Notes: generated by a model not told the origin, from the letters alone. A DNA stretch of 64,000 nt from Callipepla californica brunnescens (GCA_023055505.1 JALIRH010000001.1:98363034-98427033), one strand, 5' to 3'; shown: positions 38,265-50,619, counted from the first letter of the stretch. Numbers and translations are program-made.

Positions 38265-38433
38265 ATCATAGAATCTTAGAATGGCCTGGGCTGAAAAGGA
38301 CCTCAAAGATTATCTAGTTTCAACCCCGTGCCATGGGCAGAGTTGCTAACCACTACAGCAGGCTGCCCACAGCCACATCCAGCCTTGCCTTGAATGCCTT
38401 CAGGGATGAGGCATCCATAACCTCTCTGGGCAA
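38265..38433 (-). mobile_element. CR1 LINE 3' fragment (antisense)
   Basis: It begins with ATCATAGAATCTTAGAATGG, the reverse complement of a CR1 3' terminus, and continues through CCATGGGCAGAGTTGC and the 'CCTTCAGGGATGAGGCATCC' segment. It belongs to an older subfamily than the 36.5 kb copy and breaks off near 38,433. Confidence 0.93.
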
Positions 38434-39059
38434 TCATATAGAATATCCCCAGCAGAGAGGTGTGTAAATATGTGTTTAAAGTCTGTAATGATTTAGTGAA
38501 AGATACTTTGTAAAATGTATGTTGAAACTGTTAAGAGTGAAGCTGAATTTCAAGTTCATTGCTACCCCGAATGGTGGTTTCAGATGATGGTGGGTTCTGC
38601 TCAAAGTTTTGAGTTGATGGCGAATGTGCTATTATTTATGCAGATACATGAAGTCAAATTAAATTATATTGATTGGTGGAAGAACTTGGTGGGGTGAGAA
38701 GGGAAAAACAGGCCTGTCTGCCTCACTTTGGTGCCTGCCAGAATATGGACGCTATTCTGCTTGAAAGACAATGCAGTTATTGGTCAGGATGCATGAGGAG
38801 AAGTCCTGTACAGTGAACTCCTTTTTATGACAAGGTTACTCATCTTGGAATGAGGAGAGCTGGTTGATGTTAAAATTAAAAATGAAGAAGTTCTTGGTGC
38901 TGTTTCTTACACAATTCTGAATAGAGTGTCAGCATACACCTAGACAAGTATGTAACACAGTGGGTGAACAGTTGGCAGACAGGTTGGGCTCAAAGCGCTG
39001 CAATATAAAATGGTGTTACATCATGATGGTGACCAGTCTTAGTAGGATTTTGCAGAGGG

Positions 39060-39623
39060 CTCTTCTTCAGGGCCAGTTATTGTCAGTGTTTTCATCAATG
39101 ATTTGGAGACTGGACTTGAAGGAATAGTAAGTTTGTGGGAATACCTGTGATTGCCTCGGTAGTAGAGAGACTTGGCAAGAATGACGGATAGGAGGGCTGC
39201 TCTGCTCTGGACTTCCTGGCCTCACCTTCTCCACTGGGGGCAGGGCCACGTGGCACAGTGTAAGAAAGACATAACTATTAGCATCCAAAGGAGGGCTCTG
39301 AAGTTGGTGAAGGATCTGAAAGGGAAGATGTGTGAGGAGCAGCTGAAGACAGGTTTGTTCAGTGCAGAGCAGAGGAGGCTGAGGGGAGGCCTGATGGTGG
39401 CTGCAGAACTGCATGGAGCTGTGTCAGGGAAAGGTTCTTTACTAGAGGATGCTCAGGCAGTGAACAGGCTGCCCAGGGCAGTGGTCACAGCTCTGATCTG
39501 CCAGAGTTTAAGGAGTGTTTTGGGCAGTGACTCAGACATACAAGTGGAATTTTGTGTGGTCTGTGTGTTGTCAGGAGTCGGACTCAGTTACCCTTTCAAC
39601 TCAAGGTATCCTATGATTCTATG
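39060..39623 (+). mobile_element. Diverged CR1 LINE with internal deletion
   Basis: The first part contains the ORF2 reverse-transcriptase segment (FINDL-like codons near 39,091), then jumps to the 3' portion (GCTCTGAAGTTGGTGAAGGA), and ends in GGAGTCGGACTCAGTTACCC and CTATGATTCTATG. The jump indicates an internal deletion or two adjacent fragments. Its sequence is clearly more diverged than the 36.5 and 40.5 kb copies. The open frame across 39,172-39,681 is a remnant and not a gene. Confidence 0.85.
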
Positions 39624-39725
39624 TGGTCAGATTGTAGATGTGTTATTTAGAAGATCGAATAAGACTGTTATAATAAGTTAATCTGATTTGAATTGAGTCA
39701 TCAAGAGAACGCCACCTAGACTTAC

Positions 39726-39982
39726 ATTAAGACAGCATTCTTCATTGGAGTCGCAATGCTTATGAATGCATGATCATAATGCAGAGGATGTAACGTGATG
39801 AAGAATAGCCTATATTCTTCAGTAAGCAGTTCCAGATATTTGTAACTGCCCTGACCTTTGTGCATTATTTGTACCCTGAATTCATCCATATACTTGGCTT
39901 CCAGCCCCTTAACCTCGTTGTATTTCTGCCTTGAGTGGTCAGCCAGTCTCCTGTCAATTCCTGCTCTTTTCGTTTCCAGAAT
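39726..39982 (-). CDS. Possible antisense exon or pseudogene fragment of unknown protein
   Basis: One - strand frame stays open over all 257 bases and beyond. It reads a charged, helix-prone sequence with KYNEVKGLEAKYMDEF in the middle and KYLELLTEEY after it, unlike the low-complexity noise of nearby frames. At its end the sequence is AAT|GTAAGTC, a consensus 5' splice site on the same strand; at its start TTATGCAG|ATT is a plausible though weak acceptor. An in-frame TGA lies upstream, so an unspliced start would be the ATG at 39,988. The frame is not part of the CR1 copy ending at 39,623. I do not recognise the family. Alternatives are a retrocopy remnant or chance. Confidence 0.3.
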
Positions 39983-40511
39983 CTGCATAATTGAACAGTG
40001 TTTTAATTTACAGCCGTTGAAGAGGGTGAATTGATTTAAATCATCTTTACTTCAAAGTAGGAAACGGAAGACTTGTGTTTAAACAGTCAGTTTAAACTTT
40101 TTTCTGCTGTACTTGTTACATGTTGTTTCCAGTGATGTCCACTGTCTAAATGATGTTCAGCATGCTGATAAGCAGCAAAAGCATTTACACATCACATATG
40201 CCATTTTCAGCTGAGGGAAAACACACCTGTTTGTGTGTATGTAAAAATATTCCTATGTATTAGCTGTGTTAATTTTCCGAGTTATAATTTTGAGGTTTTT
40301 AAATTTCAATATGACAGGAGATGTATTATTTCCTGAATGGTTTAGTTTTAATACTGACTCATTCGAGCAGTGCGTAGGGTGGAAACTGGAACTCTCCTGA
40401 ACTCTAGGAATCATCACTTAAATTATTTGTGTTATTTATTCAACATGCCTGATTGTTACAGGGATTTTAATTAAAAGTATTTGGAGTTAGAAGTAAGTTT
40501 TATTTTAAATA

Positions 40512-41073
40512 ATGGAATCATGGAACTGTAGAGTAGAAAGGGACCTCTAGAGATCATGGAGTCCAACCCCCTGCCAAAGCAGCTCCCTAGCCCAGGTTGC
40601 ACAGGTAGGTGTCCAGGTGGGTCTGGAACATCTCCAGAGAAGGAGACTCCACCACCTCTCTGTGCAGCCTGTGCCAGTGCTCCGTCACTGCACTGTGGAG
40701 AAATCCCCACACACATTTGTGCAGATCTTCCTATACTTCAGTTTGTGGCCATTTCCCCTCATCCTGTCACCACACACTGCTGAGAAGAGTCCAGCCTCAT
40801 CCCTTTGCCTCCCGTTCTTTAGATATTTATAGACATGGATCAGATCCCCTCTGAGTCTTCATTTTTCAAGGCTGAACAGCCCCAGGTCTCTCAGCCTTTC
40901 CTCATAAGGGAGGCATTCCAAGACCTTTATCATCTTTGTAGCCCTCCGCTGGACTCTTTCCAGGAGATCTCTGTCTTCTTTTGTACTGGGGAGCCCAGAA
41001 CTGAACAGAATGCTCCAGGTGAGGCCTCACTGGGGCAGAGTAGAGGGGGAAGATCACCTCCCTTGATCTGCTG
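40512..41073 (-). mobile_element. CR1 LINE, ~560-bp 3' fragment (antisense)
   Basis: The reverse-complement copy starts with the inverted 3' tail (GGAATCATGGAACTG...) and runs to a truncation in the end of ORF2 near GATCTGCTGGC. It is the inverted partner of 36,518-37,082; by eye the two differ at only about one position in twenty. The open frames across it are inactive remnants. Confidence 0.95.
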
Positions 41074-41372
41074 GCAATGCAGAAGGAGGGGTAGGTGAAA
41101 CTCACAGACTGTTTAAAATGTACTTCAGAGTTTTAGAACTAATGCGTATCATTCTTCAGCGTGTTACTTATATTAAACGATTGGAAGGGAAATGAAACAT
41201 ATGTTGTTTTTCTTTGCTCCTAGTAAGTTTTTTCAATTTTGTGAGCTAGGAAGTAGTCTGTAGGAGCTGAATAAGCTGTGAAAGAGGTAATACTCTTATG
41301 CATCTGCCTAGTGGTTAGCGTGCTGCCTTTCAGTTTTGTTTAGCCTGTAGCTTCTATCTGATTAGTAGTAGT

Positions 41373-41438
41373 CATTTGTGCAAGTTTCCTATGCATCAGT
41401 TTGTGGCCATTTCCCCTCGTCCTGTCAGCACACACTGG
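41373..41438 (-). mobile_element. Isolated 66-bp internal CR1 fragment
   Basis: It contains CAGTTTGTGGCCATTTCCCC followed by CGTCCTGTCAGCACACACTG, matching the interior of the copy at about 40.72-40.79 kb, but with neither the 3' tail nor the adjoining segments. CR1 copies normally keep their 3' end, so a clipped internal piece needs a secondary deletion, duplication or patch-repair event. Confidence 0.7.
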
Positions 41439-43702
41439 TGATACAAGAAGACTACTTCTTTACTAAAGTCTTTGTATTTGCTGTAGAGGTTTTGGAATAC
41501 TGTTAGGTTGCTTTTCATGGAAGTATTCATCTTTGTCGAAAGATAGGGGTGCCTATCTTTTCATACTGCATATGAAAGTAACTTTTTGAAGGCTTCACTT
41601 TCTCTCATGTAATGACATCACCATCCAATTTCTCAAGTGCCTTTTCTGATATGTCTACTCGGTGTATTTTATTTGAAGCATGAAATACAGCTCTCGCAGT
41701 CCAGGCATATCACAGAATTACACACGCTCTGTCTTTTTTTTTCCTGTGCTTATGTTCTCTTTCAGTACTTAAGACTTTCCCGTACCTTGTTCAGTATTTT
41801 TTTTTTCTTTCCATCTTGATCCAGGATCATTTCAAATGTAATAATGCAATTCAGGTACTCAATTTTCCCCCCATAATTGCTGTTAGTTAATCATGCCATT
41901 TTTAAAAGAGGGAGTATGAGCGTCAGGTGATTTTGCTGAGTTTGGCTCTACCTCAGGAAGTTCTGCTCTTTCACAGTAATTTCATCGTTGATATCCTGCT
42001 GATACTCAGACTCGCTGGGGCTTTTTCCTATAATTATTTCAGACTTCTTAGAGACTTGCTTCATGCTTACGTATGTACTGCTCCGTTTTCTCAATCTTCT
42101 CAAGGAGATATGTAAATAAAGCTTAATTTCCACATGCTCTGATCATAAAAATATGATAATGGAAAAGTTTGTTTTTATAAGGAGAGCAAATCAAAGATCG
42201 GCTTTTCTCTCTCCTTTTTTTTTCTTCTTAGCCTTAACTTCTTGATATTGGCCAGAACATGCTTTTTATTTATTTGCCAACTTTTCCAATGTATATAATG
42301 TTCTTCAGTGCGATAACTCTGTTTCTGCTTGTATTTCTCTTGGAGGCAGATAAAAGTATGTAGGATGCAGTGTTATCAAAAGCTGTACAAGTGGAAGTGT
42401 TGAGTCTCTTGCTCATTCTCAAGGAAGGAAAAGGAAATTTGTTGGCTCTGTCACTTTCTTTCTCCAGGTTATTGTAACTACTGTAGGTCATGTAGGAAGG
42501 ATTAGGATTAGGAACAAGTACCAGTGTGCAATATTGCCTTGTGCAGCAAGTCAGAAAACTGAAAGGAGCTGTTCAGAGGAAAGATATTATTAATGTTTCA
42601 AGCTGTCTGGGAAAAAAAAAAAAAAAACCAAACATCTCACCAGGTAAAGAGCACTAGAAATACATTCAGTTGAGGCTCTTTGCCAAAATAATATCTTGTT
42701 CTGCTCTTGAGAGAAGTTCAAATCAGTGTTTATTTATTTGTGCTTTAAAAAAGGGAAGAGAAATACGTTGTAAAAACAAATTCTGTTCACGTCTCGTATG
42801 AAACTATTACAGAAATTGTCGGACTGTGGGGAGACATCACCTTTCTAAAATCAAATTGATCTTCCATCATCTGTTACAATCCCAGCTTTTGCTCCAGATC
42901 CTCCTGCTTGGAAACTGGCTCTCATTTCACTCTGCAATAGCTTTATTTAGGCTTCCAGTGGAGTGCTTGAAGTGGGCTTGTACTTTACTTTGTTGGACTT
43001 ACTACTATTCATGATTTTTATACTCTTTGTGGACCACCAATTTATTAAGAAATAGCCTCTTACAGTCAAGTAATAGTGTTTCAGGCTTGTGAACAGCCCT
43101 CAATGGAGCATTTGAACTCTGTATTCTGAGTGCAGCTCTTCATGTGGCAAAAGAAGAAATGTGAACCTAAAGTGTATACAGTCATTAGCTTAAAATCCTA
43201 ATATGTTATTAATGATATCATTTTTTATTAAAATAGAAGCTTTAGATGTTGCATGTTGTTCTTCACTAGAAATATTGCTCGTTTTTTTTCACCCAGTGCC
43301 TGTTAGGCTTTTTATCTTTTTACTTGGAAGCTTTTTTATTTTTTTCATGCAGCATTAGTTTCCATCGCATGCATTTCTAAATGTAAAAACCAGTCATTCC
43401 TTAATTTATATTTTTGTGTTATAGATCACATAGCACGTTACAGGTCCCCGGAGTCCTGAAATTCTGCTGAAGATTTATTACAGCAGTTCCTGAAAACACT
43501 GTGGTAAAGCAGTAACCCATTATTTTCTGAGTTAATGCAGTAGACAGCCGGAACTGCACGTGGCATCTCCTCACTGCTGATTGTATTACCTCTGGGAAAA
43601 GCTGTGATACCTCACAGCTTGTCACGTGGAAATCAACTCCATTTCTTCTGTTAAGGTTGGCTGTCACATGTGTTTTGCATCCTGGTTTGTAACTGGAGGT
43701 GT
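41439..43702 (+). other. Intronic AT-rich interval
   Basis: No gene or named element is recognised. It contains an A-run near 42,610-42,626 and T-rich stretches. The frames are all short. Confidence 0.5.
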
Positions 43703-43823
43703 TAAGGGCCAGGCTTGGTGGATTTCTGGGCAGCCTATTCTAGGGGTTGGTAACCGTGCCCATGGCCGCAGGAGTTGGAACTGGGTGACCTTGAGGTCCC
43801 TTCCAACCCAAGACATCCTATGA
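43703..43823 (+). mobile_element. Short CR1 LINE 3' end (sense)
   Basis: About 120 bases with the order GGGCAGCCTATTCTAGG, CCCATGGCCGCAGGAGTTGG and GGTCCCTTCCAACCCAAGAC, then a decayed terminal CTATGACT. It is an older, more diverged copy. Confidence 0.88.
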
Positions 43824-44301
43824 CTGTTTCTCAGGTTCAAAGTGACAGTGACTTTGTGGTTTAGGAAGAATTTTCCTTGAGCCTTTTCCTGTTCTTGCAC
43901 ACTAGAAAGGGCCTGCCTTTTCTATGTCCCTTCATGGTGTTTTGCTGTGTTGAGAAATGGCTCCAGTATCTTCAGAGAGCATTTCTATTTCCCATTTGTG
44001 TGATTGGGTCCTTTGTGAGTCTCTTTTGTGATGAAGGCAGGTTGCAGGGGGAAGAAACAGAAATCAAGTTGTGGGGTGGTGAGAAGGACACCAGTAGTCT
44101 CAGTAAAAGTAATCTAACACTTGCTCCATGGATTTGGCTTGATGTCTGTTCTGCCTGGAGGAGGTTGTGGCCCTTACTTGAAAAGCTGGTATTTCTCTTG
44201 TTATTCTTAGCTGCCAGAATACCTTTTTTTACTGAATGTGTAGTTTTTTTCCTGGATGAATCAATTACAATGTCCTGAGGAATTTTGACTATGTATTTTC
44301 A

Positions 44302-44455
44302 GCTGCCCAGAGAGGTGGTGGAGTCTCCTTCTCTGGAGGCATTCAAGACCACCTGGATGCCTTCCTGGGCAACCTGGGCTAGGGAGCTGCTTTGGCAGGG
44401 GGTTGGACTCCATGATCTCTAGATGTCCCTTCCAACCCCTACAGTTCTGTGATTA
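44302..44455 (+). mobile_element. Short CR1 LINE 3' end (sense)
   Basis: Starts at GCTGCCCAGAGAGGTGGTGG and ends with CCCTTCCAACCCCTACAG and TTCTGTGATTATG. It has the same subfamily signature as 20.4, 36.5, 40.5 and 54.1 kb. Confidence 0.94.
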
Positions 44456-47400
44456 TGTGCCTGGTGTTTTATTTTGTTTACAGGATTCGTTAAGCTGGTC
44501 ATTTCTTAAGCTGACCTAAACAGTTTTCTTCTGTTATTTTTCTTACTTGACAAGTTCTGTTAGAACAGGTTATTTTAGATTTGGTCTTCATTAACATTTT
44601 AACTCTTCATGAGATGCATAATGCATTTCTGGGGCGGTGGTGACCTGTCACTGGGAAAATTGCTATACAAAAGCTAAGTAATACTAGGGTTACTGCATGT
44701 ATGCTTTACACTGGGAGGTCCACAGGGATTTCTATAGGTTCTTATCATGGAAGTTGCTTCTGTTGCTTCTGCAAGCTAACTTTCTTTTTTTCTGGAAGGT
44801 ATAAGGAAACATATAACTTCTTTCTTTTGTGAGACCAAGAATAACTTCAATGAGCCGTGTAACCATGAAAAGTATATTGAAGGAGCTGTTTGCAAGAGGT
44901 ATTACCTACTTGGTTTCCTTGGAAACATGAAACATGATTTACAAATATTGACTTGAGAAAGCTGCAGCTTAGAGGAAATCCTGAATTGTTGGTTCAGGCT
45001 TTTAAATTAATATCTCTGAAGAGTGTTGACCACACTGAAAGTTACTGCATGCCCATGAAAATTATAATTCCGGGTTTATATGTTCCTTAATGTAATAGCT
45101 AAATCTGGATGCAGGGCTATAGAGAACATTTGAGAGATTTGTTGAATAAGAAGCGCTGAACTGGGATCCTTGGCTCTGTTTTCACCTCTGTTAAAGGACT
45201 CATCTCCCACTGAAGGTATCATACATGTTTGTAAAATTCAAGTCACTAGTGAATTGCTCACAGCTGGTGGGCTGCAGCTTGGGATTTTTTCTTCTCATGC
45301 CTTCCAAATGTTTATAAGCACCTTGGAGGGTGATTGTAATGCTCTTGGTTATGTTTATGCAGGAGGGTTTGTGAGGAGGAGAGGTGATTTGCATTCACTG
45401 GATAGCTCATTCTTATTGTATAGGGATGCTTCCATATATTTACCTTTAAAGGCTGCTGATTGTAATTTGGTCTTGTTAGTGTTTTCAGAATGAAAGTACT
45501 TTTATCCCTGGAGTGTGATGTGTACTATACAGAGCATCCTGAAGCTATATTATGTTCATCTTCAGGGTGAAGGAGCATCTGTATGGGAGAAAAATCATAT
45601 GGCAGAGTTTAGTGTACTTTTTAGAAGAGCTGAGCTCTATGTGTAGTGGACAGTGATTACCTGTGTATGTTCCCTGGCATGTAAGTAATCATGGTTTGAT
45701 CAGTCTAACCAATGTAACTGTGGTTACTGATTTGCTTCTCTTAATGTCATTGGTTGCTTTTGCAGTCCCTGTTGGCAGCCATCTCTGAGTGCCTCTCCCT
45801 CCTCTGCTGGCTGCAGTCATCCCTTCTACTGGATCTACTGTTAGTGATACTGCACAAAGAACAGGAAAGAGCAGTTGGTCTAACTTTCTGCCTTGTGCTG
45901 ATTTATGCTCTGCTTTGGTTGTTTTCCCAGTCCAGTTGGCTGTTGACCCCCTGAAACTGTTGTGACTGTGCAAGAGTGGAAGAGGTGTTCAGTGGCCACT
46001 GCTGCTGCCAATGGAAAGGTCCCTCAGGCTCCAAAGTAAGGAATGTGATAGCCTTATGTCCCATGCCTTTTTATTAAGAGGAATGCCTGCAGAGAAGAAG
46101 TTAAATCTTCGTTTTCTCCAGGAAAATGTCCATCCAACCTGTTTGCCTGTTCACTTCAGTGCTGGCTGTTTCACAGGCATGACCAAGAGAGTGTGGCAAG
46201 GCGCAGTTTGTAAGGAAACATGATGTGTTATTATGAACAAATGGTTGAAATAATGTGCACGCAGGTCTGTGCTTCTCTTTCAAACCTGCATAAGAGCCTG
46301 AGAGTCCCAAACGTTTAAATTTTTCCCCTAAAAGTTTTAACAGTATTTTGCATACAATTTATAAGGAGTATTTTATTTTTTTCCTTGCTTGGTGATTATA
46401 AGGACACTGTATTGAATGGCTTAAAGTAGCCTTACAGAGTTTTCTTTATTAAGGCAGACTGAATCTAGGTCTGCCTACATCTGTGGCCGCAGGAGATGAA
46501 GATAGGAAGTTGAATGATGCTTGAAGAAGTGGTTCCTGAATGTCTAGAGGCACTGGTACCTTGACAACTGAAATCTGTAGGTTGATGTGCCTCAGATGAC
46601 GTAGCTATATTCATAAACCATATGTATTGTGGGATTTAACAGTAAGAACAGATAGGAGACTACAAAAGCCACCTATGCGTGGATCAGGTATCGTTGCTTT
46701 CCTCATCAAGTCAGTTTAACTGAGGAGAAGGGCTTTGTTTAATGCTTGTGTAAATAAGGTGTAGTATCCTGAAGGCTGTAAGGAACTTTGTAAGATAGAG
46801 ATGAGAAGGAAGGATTCAGAAGTATTGTTTTTGTTTTCAGTTGTGTTGTGGCTAGTTCTACCCAATGAAGGCAGTCTGCTCTTGCCTTGTCATGTATAAA
46901 GGCTGTGAATGATGGTGCCAGAGACTGTGAAATGACAGAAAGATTAATTAATGGGAGGAGAGAATCAGGGATCTCCTGTTGGTAAATAGTGTGCAGAGAT
47001 GATAAGCCAAGGGGAGGTCAGTAAATCAGGAAAAGATTTGTTGGTGTTTTCCTTTACAGAAGGAGGAGTGAGAAGGTGCTTGTCTGCTTGAGCAGTCTCA
47101 GGTTGTGTGGTGTGTTTGTTGGGGTTTTTTTTGTACTTTTTTTGTTTACTTGTATGTTTTCGTTATTTGTGGTCTTGGAGAAGGTAAAATTCTGTATGGC
47201 TGAAGGCAGAACAGCAGGCATACAGAGTCAGTTTGTTGACCATCATGAACAAGGATCCAAAAACAGTGCATGTCATTTTAGGATGCCAAGCAGATACTAA
47301 CAGAAAGCTAATTTATGTGAAATGAACAGCAGTTCTTCATGTAACCAGATAAACTGCATGGAGTACTGCGCAGTGAGACAAGATAGAAACAAGGACTTGT

Positions 47401-47887
47401 AGCATAATAGGGTTCTGCTAAAGTTGTAATTGCTTTTATGAGAATACACTGTGCCAATACAAACTGAATTTCATGTTGAAGGACTGATTGTAAACTAAGT
47501 GCCTCCAGATGAAAGCCAAACAGAAGTTATTGCACTTAGAAGGAATGCAGTGAATGTGGATGGAGAGTTATCAGAGTATTAAAACAAAAGACAGAAATGT
47601 AAAAAATAGTAGTGTGATACTCTTAAAAGGGTCTGGAATAATCTTTTTATCAGGATGCGTGTCTTCTGAATATTGCTTACTCATTAGAGTAGTAGCCATG
47701 TAACTAAGGTACGCTGGCCCTAAGGCAGTGATCGTGAAAAAAGAACACTCCTTAGCCAAATTTCAGTTCTCCAGTTTTGTGTTCCTTGGGCGTTGCTAGT
47801 AAACTGATGGTTGCAAGAACTTGGTCCTGCAGAACCATCAGGAGAGCTTTCAGTGTTCTGTATTTTCCTGTCAGAATGTTGATATTC
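44456..47887 (+). other. Intronic interval
   Basis: No supported gene. A hydrophobic open frame at 45,754-45,954 follows a pyrimidine-rich TTTTGCAG, but a competing frame runs on the other strand (45,689-45,973) and neither shows a known domain. The + strand is conspicuously T/G-rich around 47,100-47,160. Confidence 0.5.
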
Positions 47888-48432
47888 ATAGAATCATACA
47901 GTCAGCAAGGTTGGAAAAGACCTTGAAGATCATCCAGTCCAACCATCCGCTGAACACCAGTATTTCTCCAATGAACCACGCCCATTAGTACAACATCAAA
48001 ATGTTTCTTGAGTGCTTTCAGGGATAGTGATTCAACCACCTCCCTGGGCAGCCCATTCCAGTGCCTGATCACTCTTCTGGAAATTTTTCCTAATATCCAA
48101 CCTAAACTTCCCTGGTGCAACATGAGGCCATTCCCTCTAGTCCTGTTGCTAGTTATGTAGGAGAAGAGGCTAACCTCCATTCAGGTATTTGTAGAAGATG
48201 ACAAGGTCTCCCCTGAGCCTCCTCTTCTCCAATCCTAGCTCACTCAGTCACTCCCCATAAGACTTGTGCTCCAGACCCCTCGGTAGCTTTATTGCCCTTC
48301 TCTGGACACGCTCCAGGGCCTTGATGCTTTTCTTGTAGTGAGGGGCCCAAAACTGGACGCAGTACTCAAGGTGCAGCCTCACCAGAGCTGAGTATGTAGG
48401 GATGATCACCTTCCTGCTCCTGCTGGCTGCTC
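47888..48432 (-). mobile_element. CR1 LINE, ~545-bp 3' fragment (antisense)
   Basis: The inverted 3' tail CATAGAATCATACAGTCAGC opens the copy. It continues through the 3' untranslated segment into the C-terminal part of ORF2, where a - strand frame spelling TSNRTRGNGLMLHQGSLG is readable, and on to the CTGCTCCTGCTGGC end. Homology may extend weakly to about 48,463. It is a dead copy of an older subfamily. Confidence 0.93.
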
Positions 48433-50619
48433 TAGATTTCTTACTGTTTCTATCAGATACAGATTTTCAAAATAGTTAGGCGATACTTAGCTATTTCATG
48501 AGTAGTAGTGAAGGCGTGGAGCACCTTGCAAGTTTGCTATGGGTCTAGAGAAACAGCATCAATGTCAGTACTTGGATACATTGTTTTTTTTTCTTCAGGT
48601 TATTCTGACTCCTGGGAGTAAGCTGATGAAAGAAATCAGAGATGACATTAATCACACATAAGCGGAAATATCAATTCTAATAGAAAGTAAATGGTGCAGT
48701 TACTCAGAGAATGGGAAATGTGGGGTTAAAGAGGGGAAGATTAATGTGGGAAATGGAGTCCTGTGGAAGGGCTAAATTACCAGCAGGCATCCTCTTCCTG
48801 TTTGGCCAGATTTTCTGAACTGGAAGGTTAAGTACATGAAATATTGTAAAACACGTGATTGAGCAGTAGCATCAAGAAAATCAGTTGCAACATGCATATG
48901 CAAATTTGCAATTTGCAAATAGGAAGAGTGCAGTTGGAGTGGCCATATAAAAACGAGCAAGACTTCAGTTGTTCTTGTTTGCAAGAATGGTCGCTTTCCT
49001 GTACACGTAGGAACTTCTACCATTCTCTTGGCTTGGTGGAGATAGTTTAAAGCATACTCCTTATGGAGTAGAAACAAGTCCTTTCCTTGAAAAGCAACAG
49101 GGATGGGCATGGTGAAGTTTCACTTTCAGAACTGGTGGGTATCCACTTCTATAGCTATGAGCTTCCTTGTGGGCGGTGTATTCTTTCCAGTCAACTGTGT
49201 CCCGAATGTCACTGCAGCCAAAGTAAAATGATTGCTTCATGGTTTCATCAGACTGTTTGGATTTGTAATTATGAAATATCATGTAATTGGAGGACACTTT
49301 GGGGGTGCAGATGGGTTTGTCTGCATATTTCTTTTCTTAGATACCTAAAGCTAAGTTCTTTTTCAGGACTTTGAAGTCTTGATACTAAGTTACCCATAGT
49401 ATGTATGGATGACTGTATGCTTACAAATCCCTTATCATTATGGTCTGTTGCTGTGACCAGGCTGAAGCCTGTTTTTTTTTCCCTTCCCTTTGACATACTT
49501 TAAAAATCTGAACCGAGTTTGTGAGGTGATTTCATCAGTAATAAATGCACAGCACCTCCATTTGTGTGTAATTGCATTGTCATTAAAAAATGATATTAAA
49601 GTAATAGACTTTGTCTACTTCCATTTTATTGTAGGAGGAAATAGGCAACTTTGATCATCATAAAAAAAATAAATTGCGAAAGTGGGAAAATAAAGGAACT
49701 CTACCATTGTTTTTCTTGTGTGAGTGTAAAACTTAGAAGAAACTGTGAATTTGAGCTCACACTTCAGTTCCTTATAGTTCTTAGAAGTCCTTTCTGTTTT
49801 GCTGTCAGTTCCTTGTTAATTAGTGTCCAAGTGTAGTATTTCTTTCTCTCTTTTCTTTGTGGTCCTCCTCACACTGTCCTTTCTCATTTGGATTTTGAAA
49901 TGTAATCAGGTAATTGGTCAGCAGCCTTCTCCAAATGCACTTAACAAGGACTGACTTCTCTTCTAACCCCTCTTTCCCATCAGCAGGTACCAGTTAATGA
50001 TGCAGTAACGTGCAGAGGAAGATTAAGATGACTGTGGGAGTGCAGGCTGGGGGCTTTCCGTTTCCGTTCCTGATACACTGTTTGTGATTCTGGGAAATTC
50101 TCTGAGCATTAAATCCTCTTGGACTCAAATGATAATATCTGGGGAGAGTATGTTCTTATAAAGGTACCAAAAGCTGGAGGTTATGTTAAACTGATTTGAG
50201 ACAGTGGAGGTGTGATCTAGAGAAGCAGTGTTTCTGCTCATCTGCTGAAACAGCAAAATTAATCTGAGAATTTACCCACGGGGCTTGAAGTTGGCTACTG
50301 AGAATGTGTCTGCTTTTGAAACGACTCAGCTATCTGTATTAGTTTTCATATCGAGACTTTGAGAAATAATGGACATACATTCATAATTAAAAATATGATA
50401 GTTGCAAGGGGCATTCTTTATAGATTACTTTTACGTAAAAGTTCTTGAGTAGTAATTGTCTCCAGCTACATCTGGGAGTGAACTGAGAGGCAACCAAATA
50501 CCTTTGCCATTTAATTTTTTTTTTCTCAGAGGCATAAAACTTGCTTTAAGGTCACTCCTGGTAAGCTTGTAGTTTTCCTTTTTCCAAAAGCTGCTCCCTT
50601 CATCTCAGTCTGTTCAAAT
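48433..50619 (+). other. Intronic interval with one exon-like acceptor
   Basis: No recognised element apart from the possible leader exon at 49,984-50,147. The region 48,890-48,925 contains a short CAAATTTGCAATTTGCAAAT imperfect palindrome. Confidence 0.5.
49984..50147 (+). other. Possible untranslated exon
   Basis: The left side is a strong acceptor: a branch-like CTAAC, then CCCTCTTTCCCATCAGCAG, a tandem NAGNAG acceptor at 49,981-49,986. A moderate donor GTATGT lies at 50,148. All three frames contain stops, so it could only be leader or non-coding RNA sequence. Single splice-like sites are common in pyrimidine-rich introns, so support is weak. Confidence 0.2.

Noticed and set aside
39172..39681. 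169-codon open frame
   Set aside because: It lies within a diverged, internally deleted CR1 copy. Residues match CR1 ORF2 remnants and not a host protein.
45689..45973. Overlapping + hydrophobic and - basic frames
   Set aside because: Neither has a known domain or a complete set of splice signals. The mutual overlap suggests that compositional bias keeps both open.
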